DNA of 64,000 nucleotides, taken from positions 1-64,000 of the forward strand of contig CANQUG010000008.1 of the NCBI GenBank assembly GCA_947626985.1. Direction: 5' to 3'. Under the pieces are notes generated by a model. The model worked only from the letters and a program-made list of their open reading frames with translations. It made no database searches and was not told where the DNA came from. This stretch comes from an uncultured Lachnospiraceae bacterium (lineage in GTDB: Bacteria > Bacillota > Clostridia > Lachnospirales > Lachnospiraceae). The position numbers and the translations under genes were made by a program. This document shows, one piece after another, positions 51,586-58,325 of the stretch. The first letter of the stretch is position 1, and each line of letters starts with the position of its first letter.

Positions 51586-52816
51586 ATATTCTCTCCAGTC
51601 CCGCCACACATTCCAGAAAGGCGTCCTGATTCAGATGATCCCGGAGGCCGAAGATCAGTTTGTTCACTACTTTGCCCGCGGCAGTGTCCACCGCCGTGAG
51701 GAGCTTTTCCCTGTCTCCGTCGTCCATGGGGGTATTGTTCAGTATTTTCATAATGCGGAGATTCAGATCATTTACAGCCTCGCTGCGGATCTCCTGTATG
51801 CGGGGGATGACATTTCTTCCGTCCAGCCACTGATAGAATTCCTCCATCTGATCCTCCACAATACTCCCCGCCGCCTGAAGCTCTCCGGACAGTTCCTCCG
51901 AGTCCGCATCGGTGGAAAAGCTGTCCATATCGTAGAGGGTAATTCCCTCCCTGTTCCCCACAGAGGGCTCCACATCCCTGGGAACCGCCAGATCTATGAT
52001 GATCAGCGGCTTCGTGAGCTCCGTCTCCTGAAAAAGCTCCTCCCGGAGCGTATAGTTGGGGCTCGCGGTAGCGCTCACCACCAGATCGCACCGGGGAAGA
52101 TACTCCATTCTCTCCCCGTAATTGATACGTTTGCATCCCAGCGGGATCTGCACCACACCGCTGCGGTACTGGCGCACGGTCACGGTCACATCGCCTCCCG
52201 CCTGAGCCAGGGTCTGGGCGGCCACCTTCCCCATCTCTCCGTTTCCGATCACCATGCAGGTCTTCCCCAGCAGGGAACAGCCCTGTTTTTCCAGAAACTG
52301 AACGGCCTGATGAATGACCGAGGGATTTCCGTGGGCAATGGGAACCTCCGTTTTAATCTTTTTGCCCGCCGTCACCGCCATGCGGAACAGGACCTCCAGA
52401 ACACTGTCCGTGGTGAAATGCTCCCGGGCCAGATTCAGGGCGTCCTTCACCTGGGTCAGGATCTGATCCTCCCCCAGTATCTGGGACTTCAGTCCGCTGG
52501 TAAGGTAAAACAGATGGCGCACGGCCTCTCTGCCCTCACGCTTCGTAAAATAGGATTCATAGGAAGCATCCGCGGAAGAGCCCGCCGGAATTCCCTTCAG
52601 CCGGCAGAGACAGTCATAAAGGGAAAGCTCCCCCTCCCTCATGGTGACCCAGACCTCCAGCCTGTTGCAGGTGGAAAGGATGATACATCCCTCGATATCC
52701 TCCTCTTCCTTCAGTTTTTCCATGGCCGCTCCCGCGTTTGTCCTGGTGAAGGCGAACAGCGCGCGGATATCCACAGGTGCTTTGCTGTGATCTATTCCAA
52801 TCATGGAAATATTCAT
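51575..52816 (-). CDS. hemA: Glutamyl-tRNA reductase
   Basis: It reduces glutamyl-tRNA to glutamate-1-semialdehyde, the committed step of C5 tetrapyrrole synthesis. The 413-aa protein has the catalytic Cys in LSTCNRLEV, the substrate-domain motif LGEDQILTQVK, the NADPH fold (MVIGNGEMGKVAAQTLA) and the C-terminal dimerisation helix. It heads the operon hemA, precorrin-2 dehydrogenase-like gene, hemC, cobA-hemD, hemB, hemL. The ATG has GAAGGA upstream and a clear promoter. Confidence 0.97.
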   Translation of the reverse strand: MNISMIGIDHSKAPVDIRALFAFTRTNAGAAMEKLKEEEDIEGCIILSTCNRLEVWVTMREGELSLYDCLCRLKGIPAGSSADASYESYFTKREGREAVRHLFYLTSGLKSQILGEDQILTQVKDALNLAREHFTTDSVLEVLFRMAVTAGKKIKTEVPIAHGNPSVIHQAVQFLEKQGCSLLGKTCMVIGNGEMGKVAAQTLAQAGGDVTVTVRQYRSGVVQIPLGCKRINYGERMEYLPRCDLVVSATASPNYTLREELFQETELTKPLIIIDLAVPRDVEPSVGNREGITLYDMDSFSTDADSEELSGELQAAGSIVEDQMEEFYQWLDGRNVIPRIQEIRSEAVNDLNLRIMKILNNTPMDDGDREKLLTAVDTAAGKVVNKLIFGLRDHLNQDAFLECVAGLERIYEE

Positions 52817-52854
52817 AATTTTATCCTTCTCTCAGTACAGAATTATCCTTATAT

Positions 52855-52884
52855 ACTATAAGACATGGGCGTCGGGAATGTCAA
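52855..52884 (-). promoter_or_regulatory. Promoter of the hemA operon
   Basis: Minus strand: perfect -35 TTGACA (52879-52884), 18-bp spacer, -10 TATAGT (52855-52860). Confidence 0.8.
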
Positions 52885-52890
52885 TCGGTT

Positions 52891-52980
52891 CCGGAGGAAG
52901 TTTTCCGGCCGAAATTTCCGGACAAAGTTTCCCGGACAAAGTTTTCCGGAACCTCTTTTCGGAACTGCTTTCCGAAACCG
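52891..52980. repeat. 13-14 bp degenerate tandem repeats between the hemA and cbiK promoters
   Basis: About seven units with consensus CCGGACAAAGTTT, at 52891, 52905, 52918, 52931, 52946, 52960 and 52972. The array begins 6 bp upstream of the hemA -35 box and ends 19 bp upstream of the cbiK -35 box, so it fills the shared divergent control region. Confidence 0.8.
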
Positions 52981-52999
52981 CGGAAGACCCCGTTTTCTG

Positions 53000-53029
53000 T
53001 TGACAGAAAAGACAGGCGTCCCATATAAT
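53000..53029 (+). promoter_or_regulatory. cbiK promoter
   Basis: Perfect -35 TTGACA (53000-53005) and perfect -10 TATAAT (53024-53029) with an 18-bp spacer. The 85-base leader can form CCCGTCG/CGACGGG. It is too short for a cobalamin riboswitch. Confidence 0.85.
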
Positions 53030-53119
53030 GAATAACACGGAAGGAAAAAAGCCCGTCGCTGTGCGGAAAACGACGGGATGGCAAAATTTGCGGAAATCTA
53101 CTATGACAGGAGAAAAAAG

Positions 53120-53917
53120 ATGAACACAGCGGCTGAAAAAAAAGCCATTCTGGTGGTGAGCTTCGGAACCAGCTACGAACACACCAGAAAAATCACCATC
53201 GAGGCCATCGAAAAAGCTGTCGGGGAAACCTTTCCGGATTACAGAATTTACCGGGCCTGGACCAGCAAAATGATCATTTCCAGGTTAAAAAAGCGGGACG
53301 GCGTCACCATCCCCGGCGTAACGGAAGCCATGGAGCAGATGGCTTCCGACGGGATTACCCACGTTGTGGTGCAGCCCACCCATGTCATCAACGGAACGGA
53401 AAACGATCTCATGAAGGAACAGGTTCTCGCCTTTTCGGACCGGTTTCGGAAAATATCCTTCGGAGCGCCGCTCCTTTCCAGTGAACAGGATCGGGAAGAG
53501 GTGATCCGCGTGATAGCCGGCGCGTTCCCGGATCTGAGCCCGGATACGGTTCTGGTGCTTATGGGACACGGAACGGAGCATCCGGTAAATACCGTATATT
53601 CCACCCTCGGCGCTGCCTTCAGGGAGATGGGATATCCCCGTATTCTGCTGGGAACCGTGGAGGCTTCTCCGGATCTTGAGCAGGTGCTGGATATGGTAAA
53701 AGCTCTGGAGCCCAAAAAAGTGATCCTCACTCCCTTCATGATCGTGGCCGGCGATCACGCCAGCAACGATATGGCCGGTGAGGGCGAAGACTCCTGGGCC
53801 AGCCGGCTGAAGAAAGAAGGATACGAAGTGGTTCCCCTTTTAAAGGGACTGGGAGAGTATCCCGGCATCCGCCGTATCTTTCTCCGCCATGTAAAAGAAG
53901 CGGTTCAGTCATTGTAA
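53120..53917 (+). CDS. cbiK: Sirohydrochlorin cobaltochelatase
   Basis: It inserts cobalt (or iron) into sirohydrochlorin on the anaerobic cobalamin or siroheme route. The 265-aa protein matches the CbiK class: ILVVSFGTSYEHTR at the N-terminus, the metal-site His in LMGHGTEHPVN and a second in IVAGDHASNDMAGE. No signal peptide is present, so it is the cytosolic form. The start is ATG at 53120, eight bases after AGGAG; the frame is open 14 codons further, within the leader hairpin region. It is transcribed divergently from hemA and completes that pathway to metal insertion. Confidence 0.94.
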   Translation: MNTAAEKKAILVVSFGTSYEHTRKITIEAIEKAVGETFPDYRIYRAWTSKMIISRLKKRDGVTIPGVTEAMEQMASDGITHVVVQPTHVINGTENDLMKEQVLAFSDRFRKISFGAPLLSSEQDREEVIRVIAGAFPDLSPDTVLVLMGHGTEHPVNTVYSTLGAAFREMGYPRILLGTVEASPDLEQVLDMVKALEPKKVILTPFMIVAGDHASNDMAGEGEDSWASRLKKEGYEVVPLLKGLGEYPGIRRIFLRHVKEAVQSL

Positions 53918-53944
53918 GGGAAACAATTCATAAAAAAGATGCCG

Positions 53945-53997
53945 AAAAAAATGTTTCCCCGGGCAGCGGACCATCCTTCGGTCCCCGCCCGGGGAAA
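53945..53997 (-). terminator. Terminator of the SecB-like cassette
   Basis: A long stem TTTCCCCGGGC...GCCCGGGGAAA with inner GGACC/GGTCC pairs (53954-53997), followed on the minus strand by TTTTTTT. The same hairpin may stall cbiK transcripts on the plus strand, where no T-run follows. Confidence 0.85.
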
Positions 53998-54011
53998 TCA
54001 TTCTGCTCTGC

Positions 54012-54428
54012 TCAGTTCTCCTCTTTTTCTCTGCTGCTCAGCATATTAATGTACGGAATATTATAAACCGGCACAGGAGACGCGTTGGTCAGTCCTGCCA
54101 CGATCGGCCGGATATAGGAAAGCAGCGTAGCAGGCGCATTGATTTCCAGTAAATCTCTGACCTGCGCTTCCGATATTTCCTCCGACCAGCTGAACATGCT
54201 CTGCATTGCAACTTCACAAACAAAATGAGCATCTTTCTTTTTTTCATTTTCTTTTTTATTCAGCTGAACAATCAGTTCAACAAGCGCCTGATTTTTTCCT
54301 TCAATATTGATAATATTTCTGCACAGGTGCAAATCGACAGAAGGTGAAGCTCCTTCCTTCAAAGAACACATCTCAAAATTCACTTTTGTCAGCAACGGCT
54401 GTGTAAACTGAAACGGACTAATCATCAT
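54012..54428 (-). CDS. SecB-like chaperone
   Basis: A 138-aa protein whose C-terminal third resembles the SecB export chaperone (NAPATLLSYIRPIVAGLTN followed by PVPVYNIPYINM, equivalent to the FPYARE...NLAPVNF region of E. coli SecB). Clostridia normally lack a housekeeping SecB; solitary SecB-like proteins usually accompany toxin-antitoxin-chaperone systems or mobile elements. It is the last gene of a three-gene unit. The start is ATG at 54428, seven bases after GGAG; GTG at 54443 overlaps that site. Assignment is by pattern and needs a profile search. Confidence 0.7.
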   Translation of the reverse strand: MMISPFQFTQPLLTKVNFEMCSLKEGASPSVDLHLCRNIINIEGKNQALVELIVQLNKKENEKKKDAHFVCEVAMQSMFSWSEEISEAQVRDLLEINAPATLLSYIRPIVAGLTNASPVPVYNIPYINMLSSREKEEN

Positions 54429-54439
54429 ATCCTGTCTCC

Positions 54440-55048
54440 TCACGCTGCAAGAGCCAGATTCGGCAAATAATCATCTGCTCCGTTTTCGGCATTATTGTAG
54501 CACGCAATTCCATCCGCTGAGCAAACCTCATATGAGATATTGCCTGTCTCAAGAGGAACTGATTCGCATTCATACTGTCTGACTGTATTCGTCTCACCGA
54601 AGCTTACAGATGCAGCCGGACCAGCCTCTTTTATCATAGAAAGAGCATTCAGCATTGCTACATATTCTTCTGCTTTCACATCGTGATAACGCAGCATGAA
54701 CCCCTTCTGGGGCAGCTCCGCTTCTCCGAGACAGATAAATGGAACCGTTTTCTGTCTGTATTCTTCTGTTTCATAGTTCAGCTCAGCGACCCGGCACTCC
54801 CCTGCAGCAGACAACGCATCAAAAACCGACAGGGTTTGATTTAAAATGTCGGATAATATTGCCGCACTCGTCCTGGAAATCGTCCATCTCTGGTAATCCC
54901 TGAACTCTACACAGTCGCACAGATACCAGTTATCCTCACAGTCACTGCAGACAAATAGAATCGGTATCCCGTCATATTCCAACAGGGAAAACATAAAATA
55001 CAGTTCTTCTCCATCAGGAAATGCCGGAATAAAAACTTTCGCTTTCAT
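54440..55048 (-). CDS. Protein of unknown function, middle gene of the SecB-like cassette
   Basis: A 202-aa soluble protein, not recognised. The first 80 residues form a compact domain (GIPILFVCSDCEDNWYLCDC, then QRWTISRTSAAILSDILNQ). This pattern of a short beta sheet with a later helix recalls small DUF proteins next to toxin or defence genes, but I cannot name a family. Its ATG directly follows the stop of the upstream gene (TGAATG), with AGGAGG eight bases before it, and its stop lies just before the SecB-like ribosome site, so the three are co-translated. Base composition is AT-richer than the core genes. Confidence 0.8.
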   Translation of the reverse strand: MKAKVFIPAFPDGEELYFMFSLLEYDGIPILFVCSDCEDNWYLCDCVEFRDYQRWTISRTSAAILSDILNQTLSVFDALSAAGECRVAELNYETEEYRQKTVPFICLGEAELPQKGFMLRYHDVKAEEYVAMLNALSMIKEAGPAASVSFGETNTVRQYECESVPLETGNISYEVCSADGIACYNNAENGADDYLPNLALAA

Positions 55049-55444
55049 TCAGCGTACCTCCTCAAAAAAATCTTCCGGATGCGAACTCTGGTAGAGCCAC
55101 CAGTCAACATGAGAGGACTTCGGATCATCGCTCTTTTTACAGGGCCCGCATTCCGGTTCTGTCGCACCATATGCCAATATGGCCTCCGGATGCCTGTCTC
55201 TGAAAGTGAACATCATAATGTTATGTATTTCGTTATAATCCTGAAAGCATGACGTGGAATATACCGCCGCTTTCCTGGAATTATGGAATCTTCTGGGAAA
55301 TTCTTCGGCAGAACTGATAAATGCCTCCCGGTTTAGTATTCCCCGTTTTAATACCCGATATACCGGATAGGCCTTATACTCCACGTTCTTTGGGAGGATC
55401 TCACTCTCAAAATCTGCCGGAAAACAGTCAGGGAAATCAGGCAT
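55049..55444 (-). CDS. Protein of unknown function, first gene of the SecB-like cassette
   Basis: A 131-aa soluble protein, not recognised. Notable parts are YPVYRVLKRGILNREAF, an aromatic/cysteine stretch ECGPCKK and the C-terminal HVDWWLYQSSHPEDFFEEV. The start is ATG at 55444 after AAGGAG. A longer frame runs 45 codons upstream to the integrase stop, but it has no ribosome site and contains the promoter, so it is rejected. In position and size it could be the toxin or antitoxin of a chaperone-assisted pair; that is speculation from context. Confidence 0.75.
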   Translation of the reverse strand: MPDFPDCFPADFESEILPKNVEYKAYPVYRVLKRGILNREAFISSAEEFPRRFHNSRKAAVYSTSCFQDYNEIHNIMMFTFRDRHPEAILAYGATEPECGPCKKSDDPKSSHVDWWLYQSSHPEDFFEEVR

Positions 55445-55500
55445 AACAATCTCCTTCCCGACTCTGTGCTTTATCGTCAAATCTGCCTGTATCGAAAGTG

Positions 55501-55529
55501 AGTATACCACATAATCATCTTCATGTACA
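55501..55529 (-). promoter_or_regulatory. Promoter of the SecB-like cassette
   Basis: Minus strand: -35 TGTACA (55524-55529), 17-bp spacer, extended -10 TGG-TATACT (hexamer 55501-55506). It lies between the integrase stop and the first cassette gene. Confidence 0.65.
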
Positions 55530-55586
55530 TTGCAGTTTGTTCTTTTTTGCAGGCGGCAGGCTTTTTTCGGAACCAACATTTTTTGC

Positions 55587-56714
55587 TCAGTAATTCAGCT
55601 GATTGATATAGTTTTTCTTCTGCTGCATGGAACTATGCACATAAATATCCATGGTGATCTTCACCGAGGAATGCCCCAGAATCTCCGACAGGGCCTTGCA
55701 GTCAAATCCCATCTCCGTGCACCGGCTGGCAAAAGCATGGCGCAGGGAATGAATATTGATGTCGGGCAGACCGCAGGATTTCAAAATGCTCTGAAATCTC
55801 CTCTGAACGCAACGGGGCTCCATGCCGGACCGGTTTCCCGTGAGGAGAAAAACGTCCTCATCCCCTTTGAACCGCAGCAGCTTCTCCATCAGAAAATCCG
55901 GAATGGGAATGTCCCGCACAGAGGAAGGGGATTTCGGCGCCGTCATGACCACCATGGTTTTTGTCTGTTTCTCCTTTTTGGACTGGCGGCCCACGGTGGC
56001 TCTCTCATAATCGATATTTTTAATGCGGGACACCGTCTTGGTAATATTCATCACTCCGTGTTCAAAATCCAGGTCGCCCCACTGAAGACCACACAGCTCT
56101 CCCACCCGGATTCCTGAATACACGCAGAGCAGAAGTCCCAGAGTAAACTGGGAATTATGGTCCTCCAGATAGGAAACCAGAAGCTGAAGCTGCCGGTCCG
56201 TCAGAATATGCAGAGGCTGTTCCGCGATCTTCGGATACCGGATCTGAATGTCCCTCAGGGAAAGATACCCCATCTGCTCCCCGTAACCGAGCACGTTTTT
56301 CAGAAGAATGAGCATGCAGCGCACGGTTCTGGGAGAAAATTTCTCCTTCATCTTCGTCACGGAAAAGCCCTGGATCACTTCGGTAGACAGGTGCCGCAGC
56401 TTATAGGCTCCGAATTCCGGGCTCAGATGCTTCCGGATGATGGTCTCATACAGGGCAAAGGTGCTCTCCTTCACCGTATATCTTGTGACTCCCAGCCATT
56501 CCTCGAACAGCTCGTACATGATCATGTTTTTTGCCGCGGCTGCCCGGCCGCGGGTGTCATGGGTGAGCAGATCCCGTTTCTCCTTCACCTCCTGATAGGT
56601 TTCTCCATAGACGTATCCGTAGCAGATCTTCCCGTCCTTCAGGCGTTTCCTTTCATACCGGGCCTCCCAGCGGCCGTCCTTCCTTTTCCTGATGTTTTCT
56701 CCATGTTTCGACAT
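55587..56714 (-). CDS. Tyrosine recombinase/integrase
   Basis: A 375-aa phage or ICE-type integrase. The N-terminal arm-binding segment (IRKRKDGRWEARYERKRLKDG) precedes a SAM-like core-binding domain and a catalytic domain with Arg in YSGIRVGELCG, HSLRH, LGHSS and the nucleophile Tyr in MDIYVHSS. All catalytic residues are present and the length is normal. No excisionase, phage or conjugation genes are adjacent and I found no attachment repeats, so it may be a remnant or the mobiliser of the three-gene cassette directly downstream. The start is ATG at 56714 after AAAGGAG. The upstream 170 bases are very AT-rich. Confidence 0.95.
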   Translation of the reverse strand: MSKHGENIRKRKDGRWEARYERKRLKDGKICYGYVYGETYQEVKEKRDLLTHDTRGRAAAAKNMIMYELFEEWLGVTRYTVKESTFALYETIIRKHLSPEFGAYKLRHLSTEVIQGFSVTKMKEKFSPRTVRCMLILLKNVLGYGEQMGYLSLRDIQIRYPKIAEQPLHILTDRQLQLLVSYLEDHNSQFTLGLLLCVYSGIRVGELCGLQWGDLDFEHGVMNITKTVSRIKNIDYERATVGRQSKKEKQTKTMVVMTAPKSPSSVRDIPIPDFLMEKLLRFKGDEDVFLLTGNRSGMEPRCVQRRFQSILKSCGLPDINIHSLRHAFASRCTEMGFDCKALSEILGHSSVKITMDIYVHSSMQQKKNYINQLNY

Positions 56715-56888
56715 AATGTGACACTCCTTTTTTGCCACATTATAAATACTATTTTGATTTTTTCATCCATTATTTTTGTAAAATTTCTGATTATTAAATT
56801 TAATACAAGATTTTAGTTAATATTATGCAATTTATTCTGTCCATTATAAATTTGCGCCGCAGGACACAGCTTCGTAACATTTCCTCTC

Positions 56889-56917
56889 TTGTCAATTTGG
56901 AAAAACCTGCGTATAAT
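56889..56917 (+). promoter_or_regulatory. Promoter of the second pfp gene
   Basis: -35 TTGTCA (56889-56894), 17-bp spacer, perfect -10 TATAAT (56912-56917). A GGTCC/GGACC hairpin lies in the leader just before the GAGGAGG site. Confidence 0.82.
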
Positions 56918-56981
56918 GGACTGGAATTCAGGAAACTGGAAAATAAAAACGGTCCCGCACAGGACCAGAGGAGGAATTACA

Positions 56982-58214
56982 ATGTCTGAAAAAAATCTGA
57001 TCGTAGGCCAGTCCGGCGGGCCTACCGCAGTCATTAACAGCAGTCTTTACGGAGTGGTTGCCGAGGGACTCTCCCATCCGGACGTCATCGGACACGTATA
57101 CGGAATGGTAAACGGCATCGAAGGATTTCTGAACGGAACGGTCCTGGACTTCCAGGAAACGCTCCCCGGAGAGAAACTCGCCTATCTTCAGCACACCCCC
57201 GGCGCGTACCTGGGCTCCTGCCGCTACAAGCTGCCGGAATCTCTGGAGGATCCGGTGTATCCCGCTCTGTTTAAAAAATTTGAGGAAATGAATATCGGCT
57301 GGTTCTTCTACATCGGCGGCAACGACTCCATGGACACCGTGAGCAAGCTCTCCCGCTACGCGGAAAAGACGGGAAGCGATATTCGCGTTATGGGCGAACC
57401 CAAAACCATCGACAACGATCTGGTGCATACCGACCATACTCCGGGATACGGAAGCGCCGCCAGATACGTGGCCTCCACCGTCCGTGAGATCACCCTGGAC
57501 GCCTGTGTCTACGAGAAAAAATCCGTCACCATCGTGGAGATCATGGGACGTCACGCAGGCTGGCTCACCGCTGCCGGCGCCCTTGCCCGGAAATATCCCG
57601 GGGACAACCCCATGTTCATCTATCTTCCCGAGGTACCCTTCGATGTGGAGGCATTCCTGGCCCGGGTGGAAAAAGCGCTGAATGTCAACTGCGACGTGGT
57701 GGTGTGCGTTTCCGAGGGAATCCGGGACGCTTCAGGCACGTTCATCTGCGAATATGACAACGCGGTGGGAGTGGACTCCTTCGGCCACAAAATGCTGGCA
57801 GGCTGCGGAAAATACCTGGAGCACCTGGTTCACAGCCGTCTGGGAGTAAAGGCCCGTTCCGTGGAGCTGAACGTAAGCCAGCGCTGCGGCGCTTCCCTCC
57901 TATCCGCCACGGATCAGCAGGAGGCGGTCGCCGCGGGGCGTTTCGGCGTTCAGGCTGCCCTTAAGGGCGAAACCGGCAAAATGGTCTCCTTCGTCCGCCA
58001 TACCGGCGAGGACGGCTCCTACTCCATGACCTGCGGTCTGGAGGATGTCAATGAAATCTGCAATGCGGAGAAAACCGTGCCTGCAGAGTGGATCACCCCG
58101 GACGGCTCCGATGTAACGGAGGATTTCATCCGCTATGCCGCTCCTCTGATTCAGGGCAGAATCGAAGTTCCTCTCGGAAAGGACGGTCTGCCGGAATTTG
58201 TTTACCGGAAATAA
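56982..58214 (+). CDS. pfp: 6-phosphofructokinase paralogue with PPi-type signature
   Basis: A 410-aa second phosphofructokinase. It carries the same diagnostic residues as the first: Asp in GGNDSMDT and Lys in PKTIDNDL, pointing to PPi as phosphoryl donor. Other family motifs are GQSGGPTAVINSS, HTPGYGSAARY and EIMGRHAGWL. It differs from the first copy across its length, so the two are not a recent duplication. The start is ATG at 56982 after GAGGAGG. It is a single-gene transcript with promoter and terminator, not near other glycolytic genes. Different regulation or sugar-phosphate preference is possible. Confidence 0.93.
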   Translation: MSEKNLIVGQSGGPTAVINSSLYGVVAEGLSHPDVIGHVYGMVNGIEGFLNGTVLDFQETLPGEKLAYLQHTPGAYLGSCRYKLPESLEDPVYPALFKKFEEMNIGWFFYIGGNDSMDTVSKLSRYAEKTGSDIRVMGEPKTIDNDLVHTDHTPGYGSAARYVASTVREITLDACVYEKKSVTIVEIMGRHAGWLTAAGALARKYPGDNPMFIYLPEVPFDVEAFLARVEKALNVNCDVVVCVSEGIRDASGTFICEYDNAVGVDSFGHKMLAGCGKYLEHLVHSRLGVKARSVELNVSQRCGASLLSATDQQEAVAAGRFGVQAALKGETGKMVSFVRHTGEDGSYSMTCGLEDVNEICNAEKTVPAEWITPDGSDVTEDFIRYAAPLIQGRIEVPLGKDGLPEFVYRK

Positions 58215-58240
58215 AGAACCCCTTTTGGGGAAAACAGTGT

Positions 58241-58291
58241 CCCGGGGAAATGCAGCTGCGATCGCATTTGCATTTCCCCGGGGCTTTTTAT
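58241..58291 (+). terminator. Terminator of the second pfp gene
   Basis: A 14-bp stem CCCGGGGAAATGCA/TGCATTTCCCCGGG (58241-58254 with 58269-58282) is followed by GCTTTTTATT. A short CCCCTTTTGGGG hairpin precedes it. Confidence 0.9.
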
Positions 58292-58325
58292 TCTTCGCAT
58301 AAAGATTTTCGCCGCATCCATTCCC

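Noticed and set aside
53030-53119. Cobalamin riboswitch before cbiK
   Set aside because: The leader is under 90 bases and lacks the B12 box; only a short CCCGTCG/CGACGGG hairpin is present.
55580-56900. Attachment-site repeats flanking the integrase
   Set aside because: No direct repeat pair or tRNA end could be found bordering the integrase and cassette.
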